Made by a program: the position numbers and the translations under genes. Shown in pieces: positions 17,473-25,951 of a stretch of 64,000 nucleotides of DNA. How positions within the stretch are numbered: position 1 is the stretch's first letter; every line of letters starts with the position of its first letter. The stretch is from positions 1 through 64,000 of the forward strand of contig JAWVFQ010000026.1 of assembly GCA_033856025.1 (NCBI GenBank), written 5' to 3'. The DNA is from AC-38 sp033856025 (GTDB lineage: Bacteria > Actinomycetota > Thermoleophilia > Solirubrobacterales > Solirubrobacteraceae). The notes beneath the pieces were generated by a model. It was not told the DNA's origin and searched no databases. It worked only from the letters and a program-made list of their open reading frames with translations.

Positions 17473-18744
17473 ATGCTGCGCACGATCGCCAGCGCCTTCA
17501 CCGTCCCCGAGATCCGCCGCAAGCTCGCCTTCACGGCGGGGATGCTGGCGATCTACCGGCTGGGCTCGCACATCCCCGTGCCGGGGATCGAGACGCAGGC
17601 GGTCCAGGACATCCAGAAGAACTTCTCCGGCTCCAACATCCTGGGGTTCCTCAACCTGTTCTCGGGCGGAGGGCTCCAGCGGGTGGCCATCTTCGCGCTG
17701 GGGATCATGCCCTACATCACGGCCTCGATCATCCTGCAGCTCCTCACGGTCGTGGTGCCCACGCTGGAGAAGCTCTCCAAGGAGGGCGAGGTCGGCCAGG
17801 CGCGCATCACCCAGTACACGCGCTACCTCACCGTCGGCCTGGCGCTGGCGCAGTCCGTGGGCTACGTGTTCCTGTTCAAGTCCTTCGGGACCAGCGCCGG
17901 CAGCCCGGTGGTCAAGAACTTCAACGGCCCCACCGTCTTCATGATCGTCATCTCGCTGACCGCCGGCACGGTCCTGCTGATGTGGCTGGGCGAGCTGATC
18001 ACGCAGCGCGGCATCGGCAACGGGATCTCGCTGATGATCTTCTCCTCGATCGCCGCGGGCATCCCCAACGGGGTGCAGTCCTGGTGGCAGAACCCCGATC
18101 CGATCTTCAAGGTGATGATGCCCTTCGTCGCCCTGGCGGTGATCGCGGCGATCGTCTTCGTCCAGGAGGGCCAGCGGCGCATACCCGTCCAGTACGCCAA
18201 GCGGGTGATCGGGCGGCGGATGTCGGGGGGCGGCCAGACCTACCTGCCGCTGCGCGTGAACATGGCCGGCGTGATCCCGGTGATCTTCGCCGCCTCGATC
18301 ATGGCCTTCCCGCCGACGCTCGGACAGCTGCTCAACTCGCCGTGGTCGCGGGACCTGGCCGCGTTCTTCTCGCCGAACGGCTGGGCCTACATCATCGGCG
18401 AGACCGTGTTCATCATCCTCTTCACCTACTTCTACACGGCGGTCACGTTCAACCCGGTCGACCAGGCCGACAACCTCAAGAAGTACGGGGGGTTCATACC
18501 GGGGGTGAGACCGGGCCGGCCGACGGCCGAGTTCCTCGATCGCATCCTGGCCCGCCTGACGTTCCCGGGCGCGCTGTTCCTGGCCGCGGTCGCGGCGCTG
18601 CCGACGATCCTGATCAACCAGACCAGCGCCAACTTCTTCTTCGGGGGCACGTCGATCCTCATCGTGATCGGCGTCGCCCTGGACACCATGAAGCAGCTCG
18701 AGGCGCAGCTGATGATGCGCAACTACGAGGGCTTCCTGAAGTAG
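17473..18744 (+). CDS. secY: Protein translocase subunit SecY
   Basis: Central channel of the Sec translocon in the cytoplasmic membrane, 423 aa with ten membrane segments. The plug/first helix region YRLGSHIPVPGI, FALGIMPYITASIILQLL, cytoplasmic loop RRIPVQYAKR and the YYLTAVTFNP-like FYTAVTFNPVDQADNLKKYGGFIPG are intact. At the end of the spc block, before adk, as in most bacteria. Confidence 0.97.
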   Translation: MLRTIASAFTVPEIRRKLAFTAGMLAIYRLGSHIPVPGIETQAVQDIQKNFSGSNILGFLNLFSGGGLQRVAIFALGIMPYITASIILQLLTVVVPTLEKLSKEGEVGQARITQYTRYLTVGLALAQSVGYVFLFKSFGTSAGSPVVKNFNGPTVFMIVISLTAGTVLLMWLGELITQRGIGNGISLMIFSSIAAGIPNGVQSWWQNPDPIFKVMMPFVALAVIAAIVFVQEGQRRIPVQYAKRVIGRRMSGGGQTYLPLRVNMAGVIPVIFAASIMAFPPTLGQLLNSPWSRDLAAFFSPNGWAYIIGETVFIILFTYFYTAVTFNPVDQADNLKKYGGFIPGVRPGRPTAEFLDRILARLTFPGALFLAAVAALPTILINQTSANFFFGGTSILIVIGVALDTMKQLEAQLMMRNYEGFLK

Positions 18745-18757
18745 GCTCGGGCCGGCC

Positions 18758-19435
18758 GTGTCTGAGCTCAACCTGATCCTGCTGGGCCCGCCGGGGGCGG
18801 GGAAGGGAACCCAGGCGCAGCGGCTGGTGGACGACTTCCGCCTGCCCTACATCGCCACGGGGGAGATGCTGCGCACCGCGGTCAAGGAGGGCACGCCGCT
18901 GGGCCAGGAGGCCGCCAAGTACATGAACAACGGCGACCTCGTGCCCGACGACGTGATCATCGGCGTGGCCGTCGAGCGCCTCCAGCGCGACGACACCAAG
19001 GACGGCTTCATCCTCGACGGCTTCCCGCGCACGACCGAGCAGGCCAAGGCGCTGGACGCCGAGCTCGAGCGGGTGGGGCGCAGCCTCACCGCCGCCCTGC
19101 TCATCGACACGCCCGACGAGGATGTCGTGCGGCGCATCTCCGGCCGGCGCCAGTGCGTCAAGAACGAGCAGCACGTCTACCACGTGGAGTTCGACCCACC
19201 CAAGCACGAGGACGTGTGTGACCAGGACGGGGCCCGACTGGTGCAGCGCGACGACGACAAGCCCGACACCGTCCGCCACCGCCTCGACGTCTACCACGAG
19301 CAGACCGAGCCGGTCATCGGCTACTACGAGGACAAGGGGCTGCTGCGGCGCTTCGACGGGACCCGCAGCCCGGCCGAGGTCCATGACCACATCCGCGCCA
19401 CCCTGGCCACGCTCAAGCTCGAGGAGTCGCTGTGA
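18758..19435 (+). CDS. adk: Adenylate kinase
   Basis: Converts ATP + AMP to 2 ADP. 225 aa, long-LID form. P-loop LLGPPGAGKGTQAQRL, NMP-binding YIATGEMLR, FILDGFPRTTEQA and LID RDDDKPDTVRHRL are present. In the LID, the place of the four zinc ligands reads RRQC...NEQHVYHVEF...EDVCDQDG: one Cys of each pair is kept, the partners are His/Gln and Asp, so zinc binding may be altered. GTG start. The stop overlaps map (GTGA). Confidence 0.96.
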   Translation: MSELNLILLGPPGAGKGTQAQRLVDDFRLPYIATGEMLRTAVKEGTPLGQEAAKYMNNGDLVPDDVIIGVAVERLQRDDTKDGFILDGFPRTTEQAKALDAELERVGRSLTAALLIDTPDEDVVRRISGRRQCVKNEQHVYHVEFDPPKHEDVCDQDGARLVQRDDDKPDTVRHRLDVYHEQTEPVIGYYEDKGLLRRFDGTRSPAEVHDHIRATLATLKLEESL

Positions 19436-20205
19436 TCATCGTCAAGTCGCCCGAGGAGATCGACCGCATGGCCGCGGCCGGGGCGATCCTGGTCAAGACG
19501 CTCAACCTCCTCCAGGGCAAGATCCGCCCCGGCGTCACCACCGCCGAGCTCGACGAGGCGGCCGAGAAGTTCATCCGATCGCAGGACGCCGAGCCGGCGT
19601 TCAAGGGCTACCGGGGCTTCCCGGGGTCCATCTGCGCCTCGCCGAACTCGATGGTCGTCCACGGCATCCCCGGCCCCTACAGGCTCTCGCGCGGAGACGT
19701 GCTCTCGGTGGACGTCGGCGTGATCCACGACGGGTGGGTGGCCGACGCCGCCCGCACCTTCCCGGTGGGCCCGGTCTCGCCGATCGCCACCCGCCTTCTG
19801 CGCTCCACCGAGGGGGCGCTGTTCGCCGCGGTGGAGCAGTGCCGGCCGGGCAACCGCCTGGGGGACGTCTCCCACGCCGTCCAGTCCCACGTGGAGGCCG
19901 ACGGGTTCTCGGTCGTGCGCTCGCTGGTCGGCCACGGCATCGGGCGCGACATGCACGAGGACCCGCAGATCCCCAACTTCGGCGAGCCCGGGCGCGGCCC
20001 GGAGCTGGAGGAGGGGATGGTCCTGGCCGTCGAGCCGATGGTCACCGCGGGCCGCCACGCGGTGCGGATGGCCGACGACCACTGGGCCATCTACAGCCAG
20101 GATGGGTCGCTGGCCGCCCACTTCGAATTCACGGTCGCCGTGACCGCCGACGGGCCCCGGATCCTGACCCCGTGGCACAAGGCGGCCGACCGAGCCGCCG
20201 CGTAG
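19432..20205 (+). CDS. map: Methionine aminopeptidase type I
   Basis: Removes the initiator Met from new proteins. 257 aa. The metal and catalytic residues are visible: VVHGIP (His), VDVGVIHDGWVADAAR (two Asp), GHGIGRDMHEDP (His), VLAVEPM (Glu) and HFEFTVAVT (Glu). No N-terminal SH3-binding extension is seen, so it is the short type Ia/bacterial form. GTG start overlapping adk. The next gene is rpmJ, without the usual infA. Confidence 0.96.
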   Translation: MIIVKSPEEIDRMAAAGAILVKTLNLLQGKIRPGVTTAELDEAAEKFIRSQDAEPAFKGYRGFPGSICASPNSMVVHGIPGPYRLSRGDVLSVDVGVIHDGWVADAARTFPVGPVSPIATRLLRSTEGALFAAVEQCRPGNRLGDVSHAVQSHVEADGFSVVRSLVGHGIGRDMHEDPQIPNFGEPGRGPELEEGMVLAVEPMVTAGRHAVRMADDHWAIYSQDGSLAAHFEFTVAVTADGPRILTPWHKAADRAAA

Positions 20206-20213
20206 CGCTTTGC

Positions 20214-20219
20214 TACCAT
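20214..20219 (+). promoter_or_regulatory. Candidate -10 box of the alpha operon
   Basis: TACCAT in TTGCTACCAT, 9 bases after the map stop. Same context as the fusA box. It would start a ~125-base leader in front of rpmJ. Confidence 0.4.
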
Positions 20220-20346
20220 CACTGGTTCGCGCTCGAAGGGGAAGTCTCCCTGGGGCGTGTTTCTTGCTGGTTGCAGCTTCCGCGACGAGGTAGCGGCCGC
20301 CGAAACGGCGGCCAGAGCCTCGCCGCCGGACTATTCGAAGGGGATC
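20220..20346 (+). promoter_or_regulatory. Leader of the alpha operon with hairpin
   Basis: Non-coding stretch between map and rpmJ with a perfect 7-bp stem GGCCGCC/GGCGGCC (20295-20301 with 20307-20313) around GAAAC. In other bacteria S4 represses the alpha operon through a structured leader; this could serve the same purpose, but the fold is not the recognised E. coli pseudoknot. infA, usually here, is absent. GAAGGGGATC just before the ATG is the likely ribosome-binding site. Confidence 0.4.
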
Positions 20347-20460
20347 ATGAAGGTACGACCGTCGGTCAAGCCCATGTGCGAGAAGTGCAAGATCATCCGC
20401 CGCCACGGCGCGGTCTTGGTGATCTGTCAAAACCCCCGTCACAAGCAGCGTCAGGGCTGA
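20347..20460 (+). CDS. rpmJ: 50S ribosomal protein L36, zinc-binding type
   Basis: L36, 37 aa: MKVRPSVKPMCEKCKIIRRHG followed by VICQNPRHKQRQG. The C-x2-C ... C ... H zinc ligands are intact, so this is the zinc form. ATG 20347 follows GAAGGGG; an in-frame upstream TTG is unlikely because L36 begins MKV. First gene of the alpha block. Confidence 0.97.
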   Translation: MKVRPSVKPMCEKCKIIRRHGAVLVICQNPRHKQRQG

Positions 20461-20472
20461 CGGGGTAGCGGC

Positions 20473-20853
20473 ATGGCACGTATCGCCGGAGTCAACATCC
20501 CCCTGAACAAGCGCGTCGAGGTCGGCCTGACCTACGTGTTCGGCATCGGCCGCTCGACGAGCAACCAGCTCCTGACCCAGGTCGGGGTCGAGCCGGACCG
20601 CAAGGTCCGCGACCTGACCGAGGACGAGGTCGTCAAGCTGCGCGACGCCGTCGAGAACCTCACGGTCGAGGGCGACCTGCGCCGCGAGCGCTCCCAGAAC
20701 GTCAAGCGGCTGATGGAGATCGGCTGCTACCGCGGCCTGCGCCACCGGCGCGGCCTGCCCGTTCGCGGCCAGCGGACCAAGACCAACGCCCGCACGCGCA
20801 AGGGCCCGCGCCGCATGCAGGTGGCCGGCAAGAAGAAGGCGGGGAAGAAGTAA
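20473..20853 (+). CDS. rpsM: 30S ribosomal protein S13
   Basis: S13 of the 30S head, bridges to the 50S subunit and P-site tRNA. 126 aa. MARIAGVNIPLNKRVEVGLT, YVFGIGRS and the C-terminal RGLRHRRGLPVRGQRTKTNA with a Lys-rich end. TAATG overlap with rpsK. Confidence 0.98.
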   Translation: MARIAGVNIPLNKRVEVGLTYVFGIGRSTSNQLLTQVGVEPDRKVRDLTEDEVVKLRDAVENLTVEGDLRRERSQNVKRLMEIGCYRGLRHRRGLPVRGQRTKTNARTRKGPRRMQVAGKKKAGKK

Positions 20854-21251
20854 TGCCCGCCGCTCCTCGCCGTCCCCGCACGGGCCGCCGCAAGGCCCGC
20901 AAGAACATCGCCGTGGGCCAGGCCCACATCAAGACGTCTTTCAACAACACGATCGTCACGCTGACCGACCGCGAGGGCGCCGTGATCGCGTGGGAGTCCG
21001 CCGGCGGCGCCGGCTTCAAGGGCTCGCGCAAGTCCACGCCGTTCGCCGCGCAGGTGACCGCCGACGCGGCCGCGCGCAAGGGCATGGAGCACGGCCTCCA
21101 GAAGGTCGACGTCTACGTCAAGGGCCCGGGCTCGGGCCGCGAGACCGCCATCCGCTCCCTCCAGGCCGCCGGCCTCGAGGTGAGCTCGGTGCGCGACGTC
21201 ACCCCCCAGGCCCACAACGGGTGCCGCCCCCGCAAGCGGCGGAGGGTCTGA
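20853..21251 (+). CDS. rpsK: 30S ribosomal protein S11
   Basis: S11 of the 30S platform, near E-site mRNA. 132 aa. GQAHIKTSFNNTIVTLTDREG, GFKGSRKSTPFAAQ, KGPGSGRETAIRSLQAAG and the final AHNGCRPRKRRRV are all typical. Confidence 0.98.
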   Translation: MPAAPRRPRTGRRKARKNIAVGQAHIKTSFNNTIVTLTDREGAVIAWESAGGAGFKGSRKSTPFAAQVTADAAARKGMEHGLQKVDVYVKGPGSGRETAIRSLQAAGLEVSSVRDVTPQAHNGCRPRKRRRV

Positions 21252-21253
21252 GC

Positions 21254-21874
21254 ATGGGCCGCGACACGTCTCCGCAGTGCAAGCAGTGCCGCCGCGAGGG
21301 TCAGAAGCTGTTCCTCAAGGGCGAGCGCTGCCTCACGGACAAGTGCGGCGTCGAGCGCCGCTCCTACCCGCCGGGCGACCACGGACGCGGCCGCCAGAAG
21401 CAGAGCGAGTACCGCGTGCAGCTGCGCGAGAAGCAGAAGGCGCGGCGCTACTACGGCGTGCAGGAGAAGCAGTTCCGGATCTACTACCACAAGGCCAGCC
21501 GTCAGGCCGGGATCACCGGCGAGAACCTCCTGACTCTCCTGGAGTGCCGGCTGGACAACGTCCTGGTGCGGCTGGGCTTCGCCGCCTCGCGCCGGCAGGG
21601 CCGGCAGATGCTCCGCCACGGTCACTGGACCGTGAACGGACGGCGCGTCGACATCCCCAGCTACCAGGTGCGGCCCGGCGACGTGATCGCGGTGAAGGCG
21701 GGCACGCCCGTCGAGCCCGTCATCCGGGACGCCACCGAGCTGACCGGGCAGATCCCGGCCTGGCTCCAGGCGGACCATGACGGTCTGACCGCGAAGATGC
21801 TGCGCAAGCCGGAGCGCAAGGAGATCGCCGCTCCGGTGCAGGAGCAGCTCATCGTCGAGCTGTACTCCAAGTAA
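21254..21874 (+). CDS. rpsD: 30S ribosomal protein S4, zinc-binding type
   Basis: S4, primary 16S binder and, in other bacteria, repressor of the alpha operon. 206 aa. The N-terminal zinc motif is present (CKQCRREGQKLFLKGERC...KCGVERR), then the S4 RNA-binding domain with RLDNVLVRLGFAASRRQGRQ and VNGRRVDIPSYQVRPGD. ATG 21254, 2 bases after the rpsK stop. Confidence 0.97.
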   Translation: MGRDTSPQCKQCRREGQKLFLKGERCLTDKCGVERRSYPPGDHGRGRQKQSEYRVQLREKQKARRYYGVQEKQFRIYYHKASRQAGITGENLLTLLECRLDNVLVRLGFAASRRQGRQMLRHGHWTVNGRRVDIPSYQVRPGDVIAVKAGTPVEPVIRDATELTGQIPAWLQADHDGLTAKMLRKPERKEIAAPVQEQLIVELYSK

Positions 21875-21900
21875 CGAATCTCAACCGAAGGACTCCCCCA

Positions 21901-22881
21901 GTGCTTGACTTCCAGATCCCCAGGATCACCGCTGAGAACGTCGAGGAGAACCGCGGCTCGTTCACGATCGAGCCGCTGGACCGCGGCTTCGGCTACACCT
22001 TCGGCAACTCGCTGCGCCGAGTGCTGCTCTCCTCGCTGGGCGGCGCCGCCGTCACCAGCGTGCGCATCGAGGGCGTGGCCCACGAGTTCTCGACCATCAA
22101 GGGCGTCAAGGAAGACGTGACCGACATCGTGCTCAACCTCAAGGGCGTGGTGTGCCGCATGCACTCCGACGCCTCCGAGGTCGAGGCTCCGCTCGTGGTC
22201 ACCGGCCCCGGTGAAGTGACCGCCAAGGACATCGACCTGCCCGCCGGGGTGGAGATCCTCAACCCCTCCGCTCCGATCGCCACCCTCGAGAAGAAGACCA
22301 AGCTCGAGCTGTACCTGACCATCGGGCGCGGTCGTGGCTACACGCCGGCCGAGGAGAACAAGTCGCCGGACCAGCCGATCGGCGTCATCCCCATCGACTC
22401 GATCTTCTCGCCCGTGCGCCGCGTCGCCTATGAGGTCGACCAGGCGCGCGTCGGGCAGCGCACCGACTACGACAAGCTCACGCTGGACATCGAGACGGAC
22501 GGCTCCAAGGACCCGCAGGAGGCCCTGCGCGAGGCGGCCGAGATCCTCATCTCGCACCTGGCGATCTTCACGGATGAGGACCGCATCGAGGAGCTGCGCG
22601 GCGCGATGCCGGGCGTCCTCGACGGCGGCGCCGCGGGCCAGCCGGCCGGCGTGGCCGCGGCGCCCCGCAGCGCGGGCGGCATGGACGAGATCCTCATCGA
22701 GGAGCTCGAGCTGGGCGTGCGCTCGTACAACTGCCTCAAGCGGGCCGGCATCCAGACGGTCGGCGATCTCGTGGGCAAGAGCGAGGGCGAGCTGGCCGCG
22801 ATCCCGAACTTCGGCAAGAAGTCGATCGACGAGGTCGTGGAGACGCTCCAGGCGCGAGGGCTGGACCTGCGCGACGACTGA
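21901..22881 (+). CDS. rpoA: DNA-directed RNA polymerase subunit alpha
   Basis: Alpha subunit, scaffold of RNA polymerase and UP-element/activator contact. 326 aa. NTD: FTIEPLDRGFGYTFGNSLRR VLLSSLGG and the dimer region with VDQARVGQRTDYDKLTLDIE; CTD from about residue 255: LELGVRSYNCLKRAGIQTVG, helix-hairpin-helix with FGKKSIDEV. GTG start after GAAGGA. Lies between rpsD and rplQ as expected. Confidence 0.98.
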   Translation: MLDFQIPRITAENVEENRGSFTIEPLDRGFGYTFGNSLRRVLLSSLGGAAVTSVRIEGVAHEFSTIKGVKEDVTDIVLNLKGVVCRMHSDASEVEAPLVVTGPGEVTAKDIDLPAGVEILNPSAPIATLEKKTKLELYLTIGRGRGYTPAEENKSPDQPIGVIPIDSIFSPVRRVAYEVDQARVGQRTDYDKLTLDIETDGSKDPQEALREAAEILISHLAIFTDEDRIEELRGAMPGVLDGGAAGQPAGVAAAPRSAGGMDEILIEELELGVRSYNCLKRAGIQTVGDLVGKSEGELAAIPNFGKKSIDEVVETLQARGLDLRDD

Positions 22882-22882
22882 G

Positions 22883-23236
22883 ATGCGCCACCAGAAGACC
22901 CGGCACAAGCTCTCGCGCAGCGCCTCGCACCGCAAGGCGCTGCTGCGCAACCTCTGCAAGGAGGTGATCGACCACGAGCGGATCCAGACCACCGAGGCCA
23001 AGGCCAAGGCGGTCAAGCCCGAGGTCGAGAAGCTGATCACGCTGGCCAAGCGCGGCGACCTCCACGCCCGCCGCCTGGCGCTGTCGGAGCTGGGTCAGGA
23101 CAAGTTCGTCGTGCACAAGCTGTTCGAGGAGGTCGCGCCCCGCTACGCCGACCGCCCGGGCGGCTACACGCGCATCCTCAAGCTGGGCCCTCGGCGGAGC
23201 GACTCCACCGAGATGGTCTACCTCGAGCTCGTCTGA
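22883..23236 (+). CDS. rplQ: 50S ribosomal protein L17
   Basis: L17 near the tunnel exit. 117 aa. MRHQKTRHKLSRSASHRKAL, the RNLCKEVIDHERIQTTEAKA motif and GGYTRILKLGPRRSDSTEM are conserved. The stop overlaps the probable CTG start of truA. Confidence 0.97.
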   Translation: MRHQKTRHKLSRSASHRKALLRNLCKEVIDHERIQTTEAKAKAVKPEVEKLITLAKRGDLHARRLALSELGQDKFVVHKLFEEVAPRYADRPGGYTRILKLGPRRSDSTEMVYLELV

Positions 23237-23952
23237 CCTCCCGCCTCGTCCTCGAATACGACGGGACCCCGTTCGCGGGGTGGGCGCGGCAGGACGGGCA
23301 GCGGACGGTGCAGGAGGAGGTCGAGCGGGCGCTGTCCACCGCGCTGCGCCGCGAGGCGACGGTGCGGTGCGCGGGACGCACCGACCGGGGTGTGCACGCC
23401 TGGGGGCAGGTGGCCTCCTACGCGGGCGAGCCGGTGGCGGTGGGCTCCCTGAACGGGCTGCTGCCCGACGAGATCGCCGTGCGCGAGTGCGCGGAGGCGC
23501 CCGACGGGTTCGACGCGCGCCACGACGCGGTCTCGCGGACCTACTGCTACCGGGTGCTGGCGCGACCCGCGCCCAGCCCGTTCGAGGCGGGGCGGGCGCT
23601 GTGGTGGCCGCACCCGGTGGACCGCGGGGCGCTGGACGCGTGCGCGCGGGCGGTGCGCGGGCAGCACGACTTCACGGCGTTCACGCCGACGCAGACCAAG
23701 CACGTCTTCTTCCACCGCACGGTCCTGGACGCGCGCTGGGAGGCGCGCGGCGACGTCCTGGAGCTCTGGATCGAGGCGGACGCCTTCCTGCGCCACATGA
23801 ACCGCGTGCTGGTGGCGACGATGCTCGAGGTGGCGTGCGGGCGCCGCTCCCCGGAGGACTTCGCCGCGCTGCTGGAGGGCCGCCCGCGCTCCGAGGCCGC
23901 GGCTACGGCACCGGCGCAGGGTCTGTATCTGGCGTCCGTGCGCTACGGATGA
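23233..23952 (+). CDS. truA: tRNA pseudouridine(38-40) synthase TruA
   Basis: Makes pseudouridine at tRNA positions 38-40. Catalytic motif CAGRTDRGVHAWGQ contains the Asp nucleophile; SRTYCYRVL and FLRHMNRVLVATMLEV are the other family motifs. The conserved first strand (LEYDGTPFAGWARQDGQRTV) is encoded upstream of the first in-frame ATG/GTG/TTG (GTG 23308). The only plausible start covering it is CTG 23233, in a CTGA overlap with the rplQ stop, mirroring the GTGA/ATGA overlaps elsewhere in the operon. That gives 239 aa, a usual TruA length. Overlaps the convergent signalling gene by 50 bases. Confidence 0.9.
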   Translation: MTSRLVLEYDGTPFAGWARQDGQRTVQEEVERALSTALRREATVRCAGRTDRGVHAWGQVASYAGEPVAVGSLNGLLPDEIAVRECAEAPDGFDARHDAVSRTYCYRVLARPAPSPFEAGRALWWPHPVDRGALDACARAVRGQHDFTAFTPTQTKHVFFHRTVLDARWEARGDVLELWIEADAFLRHMNRVLVATMLEVACGRRSPEDFAALLEGRPRSEAAATAPAQGLYLASVRYG

Positions 23953-25909
23953 CGGCGGCGAAGGCGCCGACGACGTCGGGATCGAAGCGGTCGCCGGCCT
24001 CCTCGCGCAGGCGCTCCAGCGCCTGCTCGTGCGTCAGGGCGCTGCGGTAGGCACGGTCGGACACCATCGCGTCGTAGGCGTCGCACACGGCGATGATCCG
24101 CGAGCCCAGGGGGATGCGCTCGCCCGCCAGGCCGTCGGGGTAGCCGCTGCCGTCCAGGCGCTCGTGGCTGGCGCGGACGATGCGGGCGACGGGGCGCAGA
24201 GCCGGAGCGGCGCCGAGGATGCGGTCGCCGATCGCCGGATGGCGCGAGAGGAAGGCGCGCTCGTCGCCGTCCAGCGGGCCGGGCTTCTGCAGGATCGCGT
24301 CGGGGATGGCCATCTTGCCGATGTCGTGCAGCTCCCCCGCGCGGGCCAGCACGTCGAGGTCCTCGGTGTCCAGCCCCATGGCGCGCCCGACCGCGACGGC
24401 GTACTCGGTGACGGACCGCAGGTGCTCGCTCAATGCCGGCTGGCGCTCCTGGAGGGCGCGCAGCAGCACGTCGCGGGCCTGACGGCGAGCCGAAGCGCGG
24501 CGGCCGTCCTTGTGCGCGTACATCCGCTGGTCGGCCAGCTGCAGGGCGGCCGGCGGCTCGGGCGTGTCGTCGGGCAGGGTGACGATGCCGTGCGAGCTGG
24601 TGATCTCGAAGCCCTCGCCGCTGTCGGACAGCGCGGCGGAGGTGGCGCGCAGCGCCTCGTCGCGCTCGCCGCCGTCGCGCAGCAGCACGCAGAACTCGTC
24701 GCCGCCCATCCGGTAGGCGGTGCCGTAGGGGGCGGCGGCCCGGTCCAGGCGCGAGCCCAGGCGCGCCAGCAGCGTGTCCCCGGCGGGGTGGCCGAAGGTG
24801 TCGTTGTAGGACTTGAAGCCGTCGAGGTCGTAGAGGGCGAGGATCCGGCGCTCCCCGGCGGCGATGGCGTCGCGCTCCTCGGCCAGGTCGAGCATCAGGC
24901 CGCGGCGGTTGCGCAGGCCGGTCAGGGCGTCGGTCATGGCCTCGTGGCGGCTGGCCGAAAGCAGGCGGATGTTCTCGCCGAAGGCCAGCCCGGCCCGGAC
25001 GAAGATCGCGAGCAGGGCGGCGAAGGTGAGGGCGCGGGCCGGGAGCGTGACGTCGGCCTGCATGTCGTAGACGAGCAGGCCGAAGGCGACCGCCGCCATC
25101 GTGGCGGGCACGACCATCATGCCCCAGCCGTCGATGCGCATCTCCTCGCGGGCCGGCGGACGCAGCCACGCCGCCGTGGCCAGGGTCACCATGCCCAGCG
25201 GCCAGATCGTGTCGAGCAGACCGCCCTCCACGTAGCCGCCGCGGGCGGTCTGGACCAGGAAGATGGAGTCGGCCACGCTGGCGATGGCGAACCCGGCGGC
25301 GAGGAGGACGAGGGGGCGCGAGCGCCAGCCGGTCAGCGAGAGCATGGCGACGATCACGGTCACCAGGAGCAGGTCGCCCAGGGGGTAGGCGAGGTTGGTG
25401 ACGACGACGGCCACCGAGCCGTGAGTCGCGTCGAGCACCGGCTGGATCACGAACGTGGCGCCGACCGCCGCGATGGCCAGCGCGCCGACGATCCCGTCCA
25501 GCCACAGGCTGGCCGGGAAGTGCCGCATCCGGCCCCGGACGAGCAGGACGAGGCCCACATAGGACAGCGGGTAGAAGCCGAGGTACAGCGCGTCGGCGAG
25601 GGAGGGATAGGGCGGGTCGGCCAGGCCGGTCAGGCGCAGGCTCCAGTAGACCTCGCCGGCGAAGTAGGACAGCACGCCCAGCCCGATGGCGAGCCACGCG
25701 CCCCGGTCCGCCGGCACGATCGCCGCGCGGGCCAGGCAGAGGGCGGCCGCGCCGAACATCACGCCGTCGTAGACCCACTGCGAGAAGAACGTGTCCCAGC
25801 CGCCGCCGCCCAGGATTCCGACGGAGTGCGCCGCGAGCGCGGCCAGCGCGATCAGGCACAACCCGACCACCGCGAACGGCCAGGGAGAGCGGGTGAGCCG
25901 CGAGGTCAC
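23903..25909 (-). CDS. Membrane GGDEF and HD-GYP domain cyclic-di-GMP protein
   Basis: 668 aa. About eight to nine hydrophobic segments in residues ~10-290 form a membrane sensor, followed by a GGDEF domain (about 315-470; YRMGGDEFCVLL with intact GGDEF) and an HD-GYP domain (about 490-660; ELHDIGKM, then DGSGYPDGL). GGDEF makes and HD-GYP degrades cyclic-di-GMP; with both motifs intact it may be bifunctional, or one domain may only bind nucleotide. GTG 25909 is preceded at 4 bases by TATCTT; the reading frame stays open far beyond but there it is antisense to surE. The 3' end overlaps truA. Confidence 0.88.
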   Translation of the reverse strand: MTSRLTRSPWPFAVVGLCLIALAALAAHSVGILGGGGWDTFFSQWVYDGVMFGAAALCLARAAIVPADRGAWLAIGLGVLSYFAGEVYWSLRLTGLADPPYPSLADALYLGFYPLSYVGLVLLVRGRMRHFPASLWLDGIVGALAIAAVGATFVIQPVLDATHGSVAVVVTNLAYPLGDLLLVTVIVAMLSLTGWRSRPLVLLAAGFAIASVADSIFLVQTARGGYVEGGLLDTIWPLGMVTLATAAWLRPPAREEMRIDGWGMMVVPATMAAVAFGLLVYDMQADVTLPARALTFAALLAIFVRAGLAFGENIRLLSASRHEAMTDALTGLRNRRGLMLDLAEERDAIAAGERRILALYDLDGFKSYNDTFGHPAGDTLLARLGSRLDRAAAPYGTAYRMGGDEFCVLLRDGGERDEALRATSAALSDSGEGFEITSSHGIVTLPDDTPEPPAALQLADQRMYAHKDGRRASARRQARDVLLRALQERQPALSEHLRSVTEYAVAVGRAMGLDTEDLDVLARAGELHDIGKMAIPDAILQKPGPLDGDERAFLSRHPAIGDRILGAAPALRPVARIVRASHERLDGSGYPDGLAGERIPLGSRIIAVCDAYDAMVSDRAYRSALTHEQALERLREEAGDRFDPDVVGAFAAVIRSARTPDTDPAPVP

Positions 25910-25913
25910 TCCG

Positions 25914-25941
25914 AAGATATCGGCGTTTGCCGGACTAACCT
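25914..25941. promoter_or_regulatory. Divergent promoter region between the GGDEF/HD-GYP gene and surE
   Basis: On the plus strand TAACCT (25936-25941) lies 10 bases before the surE ATG; on the minus strand TATCTT (25914-25919) lies 4 bases before the GTG of the signalling gene. Neither gene has a ribosome-binding site here, so both transcripts may be leaderless. Confidence 0.4.
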
Positions 25942-25951
25942 GTAGGCATAG

